From: Methylomusa anaerophila
GTDB taxonomy: Bacteria; Bacillota; Negativicutes; Sporomusales; Sporomusaceae
Direction of reading: 5' to 3'
Assembly (NCBI RefSeq): GCF_003966895.1
Contig: NZ_AP018449.1
Location: 2,249,501 to 2,313,500, forward strand
Length of the DNA stretch: 64,000 bases
The translations under genes and the position numbers were made by a program. The notes under the pieces were generated by a model. The model ran no database searches and was not told the DNA's origin. It saw nothing but the letters and a program-made list of their open reading frames with translations. Within the stretch, counting starts at the first letter, position 1; every line of letters starts with the position of its first letter. This document shows, in pieces, positions 46,274 through 54,625 of the stretch.

Positions 46274-47872
46274 GTGCTCAGAGTAACCAACTTCCGCATA
46301 CCGCTGACTGACGACACACCCATCGACAAATTGGCCGCCAAACGGCTGAAACTTCCCCTGGCGGCCATCGAATCCGTAACTATTGTCCGGCGGGCACTTG
46401 ACGCCCGCCGAAAAAATAATATCAACTTTGTCTACTCGCTGGAAGTGACGGTAAAGATGCCTGAAGGCCAGGTTCTCTCCCGCCTGTCCGGCGATAAGGA
46501 CGTGGTTAAAGCCGTACCGGCGGCGTCCGGGGCCATTGAGACCGGGACCAGACCGCTAACCTGCCAGCCGGTAGTCATCGGGGCAGGACCGGCCGGGCTC
46601 TTGGCCGCCTATATCCTGGCTCGCCACGGCTATAAACCCTTGCTGTTGGAGCGGGGGCGGGACGTGGACCGACGGACTCAGGACATTACAGCCTTTTGGC
46701 GTACCGGCCGGCTTGACGAGACATCCAATGTCCAGTTCGGCGAAGGGGGAGCCGGAACATTTTCCGACGGCAAATTGACAACCAGAGTAAGTGATCCCAA
46801 GCTGGGGCAACTGCTTGATCTTCTGGTTGACTGGGGGGCGCCGCCGGAAATCAAATACCTGCATAAACCCCATATTGGTACAGATAAATTAAGAACTATC
46901 GTTAAAAATATACGGACCCGGATCAGGGAAATGGGCGGCAAAGTGGAATTTGAAGCCCGGCTTACTGATGTGGCGATAGCTGACGGCCGGCTTACCGGCA
47001 TTACGGTGAACGACAACAGGCGCATTCCCTGTGATGTGTTATTTCTCGGCATCGGGCACAGTGCCCGTGATACCTACGCCATGCTCTACCGGCGGAAAGT
47101 GGCCATGGAAGCAAAGCCTTTCGCCATTGGCGTGCGCATTGAACATCCCCAGGAGCTTATTGATCAGGCCCAGTACGGCCCGGCTGCCGGGCATCCCAAA
47201 CTGGGGGCCGCCGATTACGCGCTGGTCTATCAGGACCGGTCTTCCGGCCGGGCTGCCTACTCTTTCTGCATGTGTCCGGGAGGAATGGTGGTTGCCGCGG
47301 CGTCGGAAACAGGCGGTGTGGTTACCAACGGCATGAGCCTGTACAGACGGGACACCGGTATCGCTAACAGCGCCTTGGTGGTCAACGTCACGCCGGCTGA
47401 CTTTGGGACGGATATATTAAGCGGTATTGAGTTCCAGCGCCATTATGAACGGCTGGCCTTCGCCGCCGGTGGCGGCGGCTATGCCGCGCCGGTGCAAACG
47501 GTAGGTGATTTCCTTGCCGGTAAGTCAGGCGGAACCAACTATCTGGTGCATCCCAGTTACCGGCCGGGAACAACCGCCGTGAACTTACACCGGTGTCTCC
47601 CGGCCTGCGTTACCGGCACCTTAGCCGGGGCATTACCCGACTTTGGCCGCAAAATACAAGGCTTCGCCCACCCGGGCGCGGTCCTGACGGGAGTAGAAAC
47701 CCGGACATCGGCGCCCGTCCGGATCCTTAGAGGCCAAGACTTTATTTCCCAAAATACGCAGGGCCTTTACCCCATTGGCGAAGGGGCAGGCTACGCCGGC
47801 GGGATTATGAGCGCCGCCCTTGACGGCATGAATGCCGCTATCGCTTTTATCAAAGCATACAAACCCCTTTAA
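46274..47872 (+). CDS. FAD-dependent dehydrogenase (COG2509-like)
   Basis: A 532-residue flavoprotein. The first 95 or so residues are a small domain (MLRVTNFRIPLTDDTPIDKL). The FAD Rossmann motif VVIGAGPAGLLAAYILARHG follows, then GEGGAGTFSDGKLTTR and the C-terminal FAD closure YPIGEGAGYAGGIMSAALDG. The family is widespread in anaerobes, with no firm substrate. It sits between cdaR and glmM, where most Firmicutes have no gene. The start is GTG 46274, close after AAGGAGAT. A link to c-di-AMP or amino-sugar metabolism is only positional. Confidence 0.9.
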   Translation: MLRVTNFRIPLTDDTPIDKLAAKRLKLPLAAIESVTIVRRALDARRKNNINFVYSLEVTVKMPEGQVLSRLSGDKDVVKAVPAASGAIETGTRPLTCQPVVIGAGPAGLLAAYILARHGYKPLLLERGRDVDRRTQDITAFWRTGRLDETSNVQFGEGGAGTFSDGKLTTRVSDPKLGQLLDLLVDWGAPPEIKYLHKPHIGTDKLRTIVKNIRTRIREMGGKVEFEARLTDVAIADGRLTGITVNDNRRIPCDVLFLGIGHSARDTYAMLYRRKVAMEAKPFAIGVRIEHPQELIDQAQYGPAAGHPKLGAADYALVYQDRSSGRAAYSFCMCPGGMVVAAASETGGVVTNGMSLYRRDTGIANSALVVNVTPADFGTDILSGIEFQRHYERLAFAAGGGGYAAPVQTVGDFLAGKSGGTNYLVHPSYRPGTTAVNLHRCLPACVTGTLAGALPDFGRKIQGFAHPGAVLTGVETRTSAPVRILRGQDFISQNTQGLYPIGEGAGYAGGIMSAALDGMNAAIAFIKAYKPL

Positions 47873-47934
47873 TTCCACCATCATAGAATATTGTATTAAT
47901 ATTGGGTATTGCGAAAGGAGCAGGTAACAATTAT

Positions 47935-49290
47935 ATGGGCAGATTATTTGGCACAGATGGCGTACGCGGCGTTGCCAACGCCGAACTGACCCCGGAATTA
48001 GCCTTTCATCTAGGCTGGGCGGCGGCTTATTACTTTAGCAAGGAATTCTCCGAAAATCATCCCCCCGTGTTTTATATCGGCCGGGATACCCGGGTTTCCG
48101 GTCAAATGCTGGAAGCGGCATTAGCCGCCGGCATTTGTTCGGCCGGCGGGCAAGCTGTTCTTTTAGGCGTTGTGCCAACCCCGGCGGTGGCTTATCTTAC
48201 CCGTGAGCACGGCGCCCAAGCCGGGGTAGTTATTTCTGCTTCCCACAATCCTTACGCCGATAACGGCATCAAGTTTTTTGCCGGCACCGGCTATAAGTTG
48301 CCGGACGCGGTTGAAGGCGAACTGGAAGACCTGGTAATGGTAGATAAGGACGCTATGCAGCGTCCCACAGGCACCCGGGTGGGCTTTATCAGCCAGCGCC
48401 ATGATATGCTGGGTGAATACATAGATTATGTATTATCCACTATTGATATTGATATCGATTTCCGTAAGCTCAAGGTTGTTGTGGACTGCGCCAACGGGGC
48501 GGCTTTCGAAGCGGCTCCCGCCGCTTTCAAACGGCTGGGGGCAAACGTCATTGTGCTTAATAACCGGCCCACTGGGGTCAACATTAATGAAAATTGCGGC
48601 TCCACTCACCTTGAGCAGCTGCAGGCTGCCGTCCTGGAGCACAAGGCCGACTTAGGACTGGCCCACGACGGTGACGCCGACCGTTGTCTCGCTGTTGACG
48701 AAAATGGGCATGTGGTGGACGGCGATCAGATTATGCTGATTTGCGCCCTTGAACTCATGCAGCAGAAAAAACTGGTCAATGATACTCTCGTCGTCACTGT
48801 TATGAGCAACCTGGGGCTGCACCAGGCTATCAAACGGGCCGGCGGCAAAGTAGAGATAACTCCCGTCGGCGACCGTTATGTGCTGGAAGCCATGCTGGAA
48901 AAAGGCCTGGTTCTAGGCGGCGAGCAGTCAGGGCACATTATTTTTACTGAGCATAGTACTACCGGCGATGGTCTGCTGACCGCCCTCCAACTTGCGGCGG
49001 CGTTGAGGAAAAGCGACAAGGTTATGTCTGAACTGGCAAATGTTATGACCCGGTTTCCGCAACTGCTGGTCAACGTGCGGGTGGCTGCCAAAGAGGGCTG
49101 GCAGGGCAACGCCGCCATCCAGGCAGCCATCAAAGCCGGTGAAGCTGAACTGGGTGAAAACGGCCGCATTCTGGTGCGTCCTTCCGGTACCGAACCGCTG
49201 ATTCGCGTAATGGCGGAAGGCCCGTCTCAGGCCGACCTTGACCGGATTGTTCATAAAATCGCCGCCGTCATCAAAGAGCAGCAAGGCTAA
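47935..49290 (+). CDS. glmM: Phosphoglucosamine mutase
   Basis: Converts glucosamine-6-phosphate to glucosamine-1-phosphate for UDP-GlcNAc. The 451-residue protein begins MGRLFGTDGVRGVANAELTP. The phosphoserine loop is VVISASHNPYADNGIKFF, the metal loop is DGDADRCLAVDENG, and the sugar loop GGEQSGHIIF and phosphate loop VRPSGTEPLIRVM follow. ATG 47935 fits the family start, although the AAAGGAG site is about 14 bases upstream; a TTG at 47902 has no support. It is followed by ribozyme-controlled glmS, the gene for the preceding step. Confidence 0.96.
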   Translation: MGRLFGTDGVRGVANAELTPELAFHLGWAAAYYFSKEFSENHPPVFYIGRDTRVSGQMLEAALAAGICSAGGQAVLLGVVPTPAVAYLTREHGAQAGVVISASHNPYADNGIKFFAGTGYKLPDAVEGELEDLVMVDKDAMQRPTGTRVGFISQRHDMLGEYIDYVLSTIDIDIDFRKLKVVVDCANGAAFEAAPAAFKRLGANVIVLNNRPTGVNINENCGSTHLEQLQAAVLEHKADLGLAHDGDADRCLAVDENGHVVDGDQIMLICALELMQQKKLVNDTLVVTVMSNLGLHQAIKRAGGKVEITPVGDRYVLEAMLEKGLVLGGEQSGHIIFTEHSTTGDGLLTALQLAAALRKSDKVMSELANVMTRFPQLLVNVRVAAKEGWQGNAAIQAAIKAGEAELGENGRILVRPSGTEPLIRVMAEGPSQADLDRIVHKIAAVIKEQQG

Positions 49291-49311
49291 GTTTTGACAA
49301 AATTAGGACAA

Positions 49312-49340
49312 TTGACATATTATGTAAGGTAGGATAAAAT
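49312..49340 (+). promoter_or_regulatory. glmS promoter
   Basis: TTGACA (49312-49317) and TAAAAT (49335-49340) with a 17-nt spacer. It lies 22 nt after the glmM stop and would give a transcript beginning about 130 nt ahead of the ribozyme cleavage site. Confidence 0.8.
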
Positions 49341-49356
49341 TAAGTATGTTATACGG

Positions 49357-49380
49357 AAGGAGCACTACCCGGTGCTCCTT
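49357..49380 (+). terminator. Hairpin between the glmS promoter and the ribozyme
   Basis: AAGGAGCAC and GTGCTCCTT form a perfect nine-base-pair stem with a six-base loop. It may terminate glmM read-through. It also lies in the 5' leader of the glmS transcript, so it could act as an attenuator. The T tract after it is short (TTTGC). Confidence 0.55.
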
Positions 49381-49477
49381 TGCATATGTATGACCATAAG
49401 GGGGGTGGGAATGAAGCGGAAAACACGAAAAGTGCGATTAGGATAAGAATATTGGGATTGACAAAAACTATATTGGA

Positions 49478-49656
49478 AAGTAGCGCTGGTGCCGGATCTG
49501 ATAATAGATCCGAGCAGACGAGGAAGAGGTTCATCGAGCAGTCAGCGGATGCCTCTCGGCCCGGCCTGTGGTCGTCAGCCTGCCGACAAAACCGCAAGGC
49601 GACTTGCGGCACAAAACGGCGGTAGCAGGGAGTCACGGGATAAGTCTGTCCCGGCA
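49478..49656 (+). ncRNA. glmS ribozyme (glucosamine-6-phosphate-activated)
   Basis: The conserved core is present in order: the cleavage site A-GCGC (cut expected between 49482 and 49483), GACGAGG, AGGTTCATCGA, CGGATGCCTC, CCGGCCTGTGG, then CCGACAAAACCGCAAGGCGA with CTTGCGG, and the closing GTAGCAGGGAGTCACGGG. Self-cleavage on binding glucosamine-6-phosphate leads to decay of the glmS mRNA. The 3' boundary is approximate. It ends about 30 nt before the glmS start. Confidence 0.93.
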
Positions 49657-49687
49657 TTCAAATTTGACTTTAGGAGGATTTTCATAT

Positions 49688-51520
49688 ATGTGTGGCATTG
49701 TGGGCTATATTGGTGCTAACCAGGCTGCTTCCTTCCTGCTGGAAGGTCTGAGCAAGCTGGAATACCGGGGCTATGATTCCGCCGGTATTGCCGTCTTCGA
49801 CGGCGAAAAAATTAATGTGGCGAAAAGCGTGGGACGTCTCAATGCTCTTCAGAAGAAGGTAGAACTTGAGCCGCTTCAGGGTCACATCGGTATCGGTCAC
49901 ACCCGCTGGGCCACTCACGGCCGTCCGTCCGACGCCAACGCCCATCCCCATACCGACTGCACCGGCAAGTTCGTTGTCGTGCATAACGGCATTGTGGAAA
50001 ATTACCTGCATCTTAAGGAAAAGCTGGCGGCCAAAGGTCACAAATTCACATCGGAAACAGACACCGAAGTGGTGGCTCACCTGGTGGAAGAATACTACAA
50101 CGGCGACTTTGAAGCCACCGTCCAAAAAGTCCTGTCCACCATCGAAGGCTCCTACGCCCTGGTTTTCTTAAGTGAACGCGACCCGGACAAAATTATTTGC
50201 AGCAAGCAGGATAACCCGCTGGTTATCGGCCTGGGAGACGGGGAGAACTATATCGCTTCCGACATTCCCGCCATCATCAGCCGCACCCGCAAGACCTATA
50301 TCCTCAGCGACGGTGAGATGGCGGTTGTCACGAAAGATTCCGTGCAGGTGCTGAACTACCGCCGCAGCGTGCCTGTCGCCAAGAAAATTTTCGAGGTGAA
50401 TTGGGATGCCGAAGCAGCCGAAAGAGGCGGCTACGAGCATTTCATGATCAAAGAGATCTACGAGCAGCCCAAGGCCATCCGGGAGACCATGACCGGGCGG
50501 CTTGCCAAGGACGACAGCGGCGTAATCTTCGACGAACTCAACTGGACCAAGGAATATGTGGCTTCCATCCGCAAGGTTGCCATCGTCGCCTGCGGTACCG
50601 CCTACCACGCCGGCATGGTGGGCAAATATCTCATCGAGAAACTGACCCGTATCCCGGTGGAAGTGGACGTAGCTTCCGAATTTCGCTACCGTTCCCCTCT
50701 CGTCGATGAGCATACCCTCACCGTCATCATCAGCCAGTCGGGCGAGACCCTGGACACCTTGGCCGGGCTCAAGGAAGCCAAAAAACAAGGCTCCCGCGTC
50801 CTGGCAGTGACCAACGTTGTCGGCTCCTCCATCGCCCGCGAAGCCGACCACGTCATCTACACCTGGGCCGGTCCCGAAATCGCCGTCGCTTCTACCAAGG
50901 CCTATACCACCCAACTGATAGTCATGGCCCTCCTGTCCGTCTATATGGGAGGATTGAAAGGGACTATCCCCCCGGAAACCAGCAAGGAACTTTGCCATGG
51001 CCTCAAGAACCTGCCTGCCCAGGCCCACGAACTGCTGGAAGACGTGGAGGCCATCAAGACCTTCGCTGAACAATACGGCTTCAACGAAGACGTCTTCTTC
51101 ATCGGCCGCTCCCTGGACTACGCCGTAGCCCTGGAAGGCTCGCTGAAGCTGAAGGAGATCTCCTATATCCACGCCGAGGCCTACTCAGCCGGTGAGCTGA
51201 AGCACGGCACATTAGCCCTGATCATCGAAGGCATACCCGTTATTGCGCTGGCTACCCAGCTGGATGTGTACGAGAAGATGCTGAGCAATATTAAGGAAGT
51301 AAAGGCGCGGGATGCTGTGGTTATCGGTATCGGGTTCAAGGGTGACACCGAGATTGACAAGTATGTGGATCATACCATTTTCATTCCGGCTACCAATAAG
51401 TATCTGACGCCGATTCTGTCGGTTATTCCCCTCCAATTGCTGGCTTATTATGCGGCAGTGACCAGGGGTTGTGACGTGGATAAGCCGAGGAATTTGGCGA
51501 AGAGTGTGACTGTGGAGTAA
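49688..51520 (+). CDS. glmS: Glutamine--fructose-6-phosphate aminotransferase
   Basis: Makes glucosamine-6-phosphate, the first step toward UDP-GlcNAc. From ATG 49688 (after AGGAGG) it has 610 residues. The catalytic Cys follows the start Met (MCGIVGYIGANQAA), as maturation requires. The glutaminase domain includes HTRWATHGRPSDANAHPH. Two SIS domains follow (VACGTAYHAGMVGKYLIE, ISQSGETLDTLAGLKEA), ending with DVDKPRNLAKSVTVE. The frame is open upstream to 49568, but through the ribozyme. The 3' end is duplicated at 57262 and 59863. Confidence 0.97.
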   Translation: MCGIVGYIGANQAASFLLEGLSKLEYRGYDSAGIAVFDGEKINVAKSVGRLNALQKKVELEPLQGHIGIGHTRWATHGRPSDANAHPHTDCTGKFVVVHNGIVENYLHLKEKLAAKGHKFTSETDTEVVAHLVEEYYNGDFEATVQKVLSTIEGSYALVFLSERDPDKIICSKQDNPLVIGLGDGENYIASDIPAIISRTRKTYILSDGEMAVVTKDSVQVLNYRRSVPVAKKIFEVNWDAEAAERGGYEHFMIKEIYEQPKAIRETMTGRLAKDDSGVIFDELNWTKEYVASIRKVAIVACGTAYHAGMVGKYLIEKLTRIPVEVDVASEFRYRSPLVDEHTLTVIISQSGETLDTLAGLKEAKKQGSRVLAVTNVVGSSIAREADHVIYTWAGPEIAVASTKAYTTQLIVMALLSVYMGGLKGTIPPETSKELCHGLKNLPAQAHELLEDVEAIKTFAEQYGFNEDVFFIGRSLDYAVALEGSLKLKEISYIHAEAYSAGELKHGTLALIIEGIPVIALATQLDVYEKMLSNIKEVKARDAVVIGIGFKGDTEIDKYVDHTIFIPATNKYLTPILSVIPLQLLAYYAAVTRGCDVDKPRNLAKSVTVE

Positions 51521-51534
51521 GGAAGGGTAACGTT

Positions 51535-51574
51535 AAATCGCCTGTCAGCGTGTGCTGGCAGGCGATTTGTTTTG
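51535..51574 (+). terminator. glmS terminator
   Basis: AAATCGCCTG pairs with CAGGCGATTT across TCAGCGTGTGCTGG, followed by GTTTTG. Copies of this terminator are present in both downstream glmS-tail repeats. Confidence 0.88.
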
Positions 51575-51604
51575 GGCGAAAGTAAACTTGTCGGCGGGTG
51601 AGCG

Positions 51605-51675
51605 CCAATACCAGGTCTTAGCCAACGCTCCACCGTGTTACTTGACTTCCGCTTATGGCTAAGACCCGGTATTGG
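51605..51675. repeat. Inverted repeat downstream of glmS
   Basis: CCAATACCAGGTCTTAGCCA and TGGCTAAGACCCGGTATTGG are 20-bp arms with one mismatch, separated by 31 bp. The arms are perfect in the two other copies (near 57546 and 60024). There is no T run, so terminator function is unlikely. It may be an end or attachment-type site of a mobile element, or a recombination substrate. Confidence 0.75.
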
Positions 51676-51742
51676 CTGGGTTAGGGTAAGTGGTGTGAGT
51701 CTTATCCCCCCAATGAATGTTGTTATTTCAAGGTTAGTAAGT

Positions 51743-51922
51743 CTATTGAGCGTTTAAGATTAGCTGGGGAGAAACCGTGTCATTGGGCCACTGGAACATT
51801 ACGCTTTCCAGTCGTTTATAAAGAAGAACAAAGCCATCACCTTCCCAGTAAAGTGCCTTCAATCGATCACGCCGTCGGTCGCAGAATAAAAACAGATCGT
51901 TCTGGAATGGGTTTAGCTGGAA
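51743..51922 (-). pseudogene. IS66-family TnpB (ORF2) C-terminal remnant
   Basis: Read on the minus strand from 51922 to a TAG at 51743, the frame gives LNPFQNDLFLFCDRRRDRLK, then ALYWEGDGFVLLYKRLES and FQWPNDTVSPQLILNAQ. The core FLFCDRRRDRLKALYWEGDG and YKRLE pattern is characteristic of IS66 ORF2 (TnpB). The N-terminal part is missing: the frame is abruptly replaced at 51922 by a MarR gene fragment on the other strand. The last 13 or so codons recur in the copy ending at 57728. Confidence 0.8.
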
Positions 51923-51925
51923 GTT

Positions 51926-52201
51926 GTGCTTAACGAAGAAATACGGATATCAAAGCAACAACTGACCCGCCTTGTCGACAATCTGCTTTTGCAAGGAATT
52001 GCCAAAAGAGAATTTGATAACCTGGATCGGCGGATAATTAAAATAAGCCTTACCGAGGCGGGGCTAGTCCTGCTTGCGAACATAGAAAAAGAAGCCCGCG
52101 AAGGGCTGGCTGCTAGACTGGAAGCATTCGATGACAAAAAAATGGTAGAGTTAAATGATGCTGTGGACAGGCTATCTCATCTACTTCGAGAGCTGTCTTA
52201 G
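51926..52201 (+). pseudogene. MarR-family regulator, 5'-truncated
   Basis: The 91 residues (LNEEIRISKQQLTRLVDNLL, QGIAKREFDNLDRRIIKISL, TEAGLVLL) match the second half of a MarR winged helix: recognition helix, wing and dimer helix. The first 50 or so residues and any promoter are missing, and IS66-derived sequence abuts the break. It probably no longer binds DNA. It could have regulated a gene that has since been lost. Confidence 0.82.
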
Positions 52202-52290
52202 TGGGTAATGTCAGGTTTAGTAATTGGTAACAAATCTGTAACATTGGTATGATAAACTGACCCTAGCAGACTATAGCAAGGTGAATGATT

Positions 52291-52497
52291 ATGTGGGAAA
52301 CGGTCGATATAGCCCAAGAAAGCTGTGCGCACCGGCCAAAAACAGTTTTGATCAAACATGAGAGAGAGCCGATATACGGTAAGAACAGCCGCCTTATCGG
52401 TTATGAATATCGATTAATATGTTTAAGTGCCGATCAGGAAAGCACAGATTGTCTTCTTTGTGAAAAATGCTTGCGGCGGTATTGTGAAGTGAAATAA
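52291..52497 (+). CDS. Small cysteine-rich protein, unknown
   Basis: A 68-residue protein beginning MWETVDIAQESCAHRPKTVL, with GYEYRLICLSADQESTDCLL and a C-terminal CLLCEKCLRRYC cluster that could bind zinc. AAGGTGA lies eight bases before this ATG; another ATG at 52285 is too close. I do not recognise a family. It stands alone between the broken marR and an IS110 remnant. Confidence 0.55.
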   Translation: MWETVDIAQESCAHRPKTVLIKHEREPIYGKNSRLIGYEYRLICLSADQESTDCLLCEKCLRRYCEVK

Positions 52498-52559
52498 CTA
52501 GTATGACATGGAGATAAAGTGATTTTAAGGATTTTAGAGAGACATTAGGGGACGGTCCT

Positions 52560-52925
52560 TTTCTGGCATCAAAAGCAGCAATAATATTCTAAGTAATACA
52601 ATTTCAGGTATTTGCCTGGATAACTCGTCAATTTTATTGTCAATGGCTTTAATTTGAGCATCTAGAAACTGCACTGTGTTCGCGTGCAATTGAACAGTAG
52701 CAAAATTGGCCGCCAGCGGAATACCGATAACCTCCATATACGGGAGACACTCAATAAGGCTTCATATTTCTTCTGTCCATAGAGTTTGCCTTGTCGCGGC
52801 AGAGGTTCTAACATAGTCACTATCGCCTCGCGATTATCTTTCTTTGACCATTCTGCCGGCGACGGAAACTTGCTTAGTAGAGTTAGTGCTGTTAAGGATG
52901 TTGGTTGTAAGACTTTAGGAAACAA
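52560..52925 (-). pseudogene. Degenerate IS110-family transposase fragment
   Basis: Two overlapping minus-strand frames together read like the middle of an IS110 transposase. First comes PKVLQPTSLTALTLLSKFPS with QGKLYGQKKYEALLSV. After a frameshift near 52745 comes VIGIPLAANFATVQLHANTV and FLDAQIKAIDNKIDELSRQI. The order (helical region, SIGIP-like turn, coiled-coil) fits the family. The N-terminal DEDD domain and the C-terminal domain are both missing. Assignment is moderate because the fragment is short. Confidence 0.6.
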
Positions 52926-53024
52926 GGGAACTAAGGATAATGAAAACGATCAATGGCAGGGAAAAAAGGGGTAGTTAACAAAATAATATCTATTACATAA
53001 AATGAATTTTTACGGGAGGAAACA

Positions 53025-54074
53025 ATGCTTGAATTTTTCACTGAAATAGGAAACAGAATCATAAACGGCAGCTTCGAAACGCATTTGGTGGTTTACTTCA
53101 TTTGTTTAGCGTTAGGCATCATCATACTGCGGTTGGTATTTTCCAAACTGCTCAAAATAATCGCAAGATTAACCAATATCTCTTATTTCCTGCTGCAGCA
53201 AACATTTAGGGGAATACCTACGCTGTTGGGCATTCTCATTGGCCTATACGCTGCAATGGAAATCCTGACAATTCCGCCGCGGCCGCTACTATTTCTCCAA
53301 AGGTTGTTCCACTCTCTTGTCATTCTGTCCCTGACCCTCATGGTCGCGCATCTGTGCTCCGGTTATCTTAAGTATAAGCTCGGAAAAACATCCGAAAACT
53401 TCGCTTCCACTTCGATCTTAATCACAACAATCGACCTGACCGTTTACGCTATTGGCATATTGGTTTTGCTTGAATCTTTCGGAGTTTCGATCTCTCCGTT
53501 GATCACAGCTTTGGGCGTTGGCGGCTTGGCTACCGCTTTGGCGCTGCAGGACACTTTGGCGAATTTAATTTCCGGCATTAATATTTTGGTGTCCAAACAA
53601 ATCAAGATGGGTGACTTCGTTAAACTGTCAACCGGCGAAGAAGGTCATGTAGTGGATATGAACTGGCGTAATACCACAATAAAGTCTCCCTCTGAGAATA
53701 TGGTGGTCGTACCCAACCAAAAAATTGCTTCATCTATAATCACCAATTATGCACAACCGTTTGCCGAATGTTCCGTCGCCATTCTCATAGGAGTAAGTTA
53801 TGAAAGTGATATGGATTATGTGGAAAAAGTTACCGTCGCGGTCGCCAAAGAAATTCTTCAAGAAACCGCGGGAGGTGTTAAAAGTTTTGAGCCGTTGGTC
53901 CGGTACTTTAGTTTCGCCGAGTCCAGCATTAACTTCAATGTTATCCTGCGAGTAAAGAACGTAACAGACCAGCACCTGATCCGCCATGAATTCATGAAGA
54001 GACTTCATGCCCGTTACCAACAGGAAGGAATAATAATTCCGTTCCCGCCAGAACGGTCAATTCGGAGCAAGTAA
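53025..54074 (+). CDS. Small-conductance mechanosensitive channel, MscS family
   Basis: A 349-residue membrane protein with four or five N-terminal helices. The pore-lining TM3 with its glycine/alanine pattern (ITALGVGGLATALALQDTLA) follows, and then the cytoplasmic beta domain (KMGDFVKLSTGEEGHVVDMN and VVVPNQKIASSIITNY). It releases solutes on osmotic downshock. GGGAGG precedes the ATG. It is a single-gene unit. The N-terminal extension beyond the basic MscS is moderate. Confidence 0.92.
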   Translation: MLEFFTEIGNRIINGSFETHLVVYFICLALGIIILRLVFSKLLKIIARLTNISYFLLQQTFRGIPTLLGILIGLYAAMEILTIPPRPLLFLQRLFHSLVILSLTLMVAHLCSGYLKYKLGKTSENFASTSILITTIDLTVYAIGILVLLESFGVSISPLITALGVGGLATALALQDTLANLISGINILVSKQIKMGDFVKLSTGEEGHVVDMNWRNTTIKSPSENMVVVPNQKIASSIITNYAQPFAECSVAILIGVSYESDMDYVEKVTVAVAKEILQETAGGVKSFEPLVRYFSFAESSINFNVILRVKNVTDQHLIRHEFMKRLHARYQQEGIIIPFPPERSIRSK

Positions 54075-54301
54075 CGCCACTGGTGGAATCACGCCAACGG
54101 TAAACTGTAGGTGGTCTTTGCTATTTATCCTAGAAGATTTCACCGGAAAATCTCCACTCGTAATTATACTCCATCTATTGTGTAACTCCCGCCATGAGCG
54201 GAAATTATTTCATAATAAAATCCGCTAATTGGCATAAAAATTGCATTCGCGCAAGATCTTAATGAAAAAAAACTACCGGGAATCTTTTTTCGACAACGTT
54301 G

Positions 54302-54370
54302 GTACATAATTATTGACGTACATAATTATGTACGTTATAATTATATTAAGCGTACATTATCCAGTACATT
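54302..54370 (+). promoter_or_regulatory. Toxin-antitoxin promoter with GTACAT operator repeats
   Basis: TTGACG (54313-54318) and TATAAT (54336-54341) with a 17-nt spacer. The spacer is filled by the perfect palindrome ACGTACATAATTATGTACGT (54316-54335). Additional GTACAT half-sites lie at about 54302, 54352 and 54362. This fits conditional autorepression by an antitoxin-toxin complex. The preceding 200 nt after mscS show nothing else. Confidence 0.8.
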
Positions 54371-54386
54371 AAGGGGAGGTTTAAAT

Positions 54387-54623
54387 ATGTCAGTAATGAA
54401 TGCCACAACGGCAAGAAATAATTTTTTTAAGGTCTTGGAAGAGGTTATTGCAACTCATGAGCCTATTTGCATAACTGGGAAAACCGGCAACGTAGTAATG
54501 ATATCTGAAGAAGACTGGACAGCTATTCAGGAAACCTTATATTTAATTAATATACCGGGGATGAAAGAAAAAATAATTAAAGGTCTTAATACTCCGCTGG
54601 ATGAATGTGTAGAGGATAACTAA
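54387..54623 (+). CDS. yefM: Type II antitoxin, YefM/Phd family
   Basis: A 78-residue antitoxin. The N-terminal Phd fold reads MSVMNATTARNNFFKVLEEV, HEPICITGKTGNVVMISEED and WTAIQETLYL. The C-terminal tail (IPGMKEKIIKGLNTPLDECV) wraps the toxin in this family. GGGGAGG precedes the ATG. The toxin gene follows two bases after its stop. The palindromic operator upstream indicates autoregulation. Confidence 0.92.
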   Translation: MSVMNATTARNNFFKVLEEVIATHEPICITGKTGNVVMISEEDWTAIQETLYLINIPGMKEKIIKGLNTPLDECVEDN

Positions 54624-54625
54624 TA

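Larger units (their letters stand above)
51327..51788 (+). repeat. glmS 3'-end repeat, copy 1 (at the intact gene)
   Basis: From inside the last 190 bases of glmS to GTCATTGG at 51788, this segment recurs at 57262-57728. A shorter version (from the last 65 bases of glmS) recurs at 59863-60110. It contains the glmS tail, its terminator, a 20-bp inverted repeat (51605-51675) and the last codons of an IS66-like frame. Non-coding parts are as well conserved as the coding tail, so this is duplication, not selection on GlmS. Confidence 0.88.

Noticed and set aside
49568..49687. 40-residue N-terminal extension of GlmS
   Set aside because: It lies in the glmS ribozyme, and the mature enzyme needs Cys directly after the start Met at 49688.
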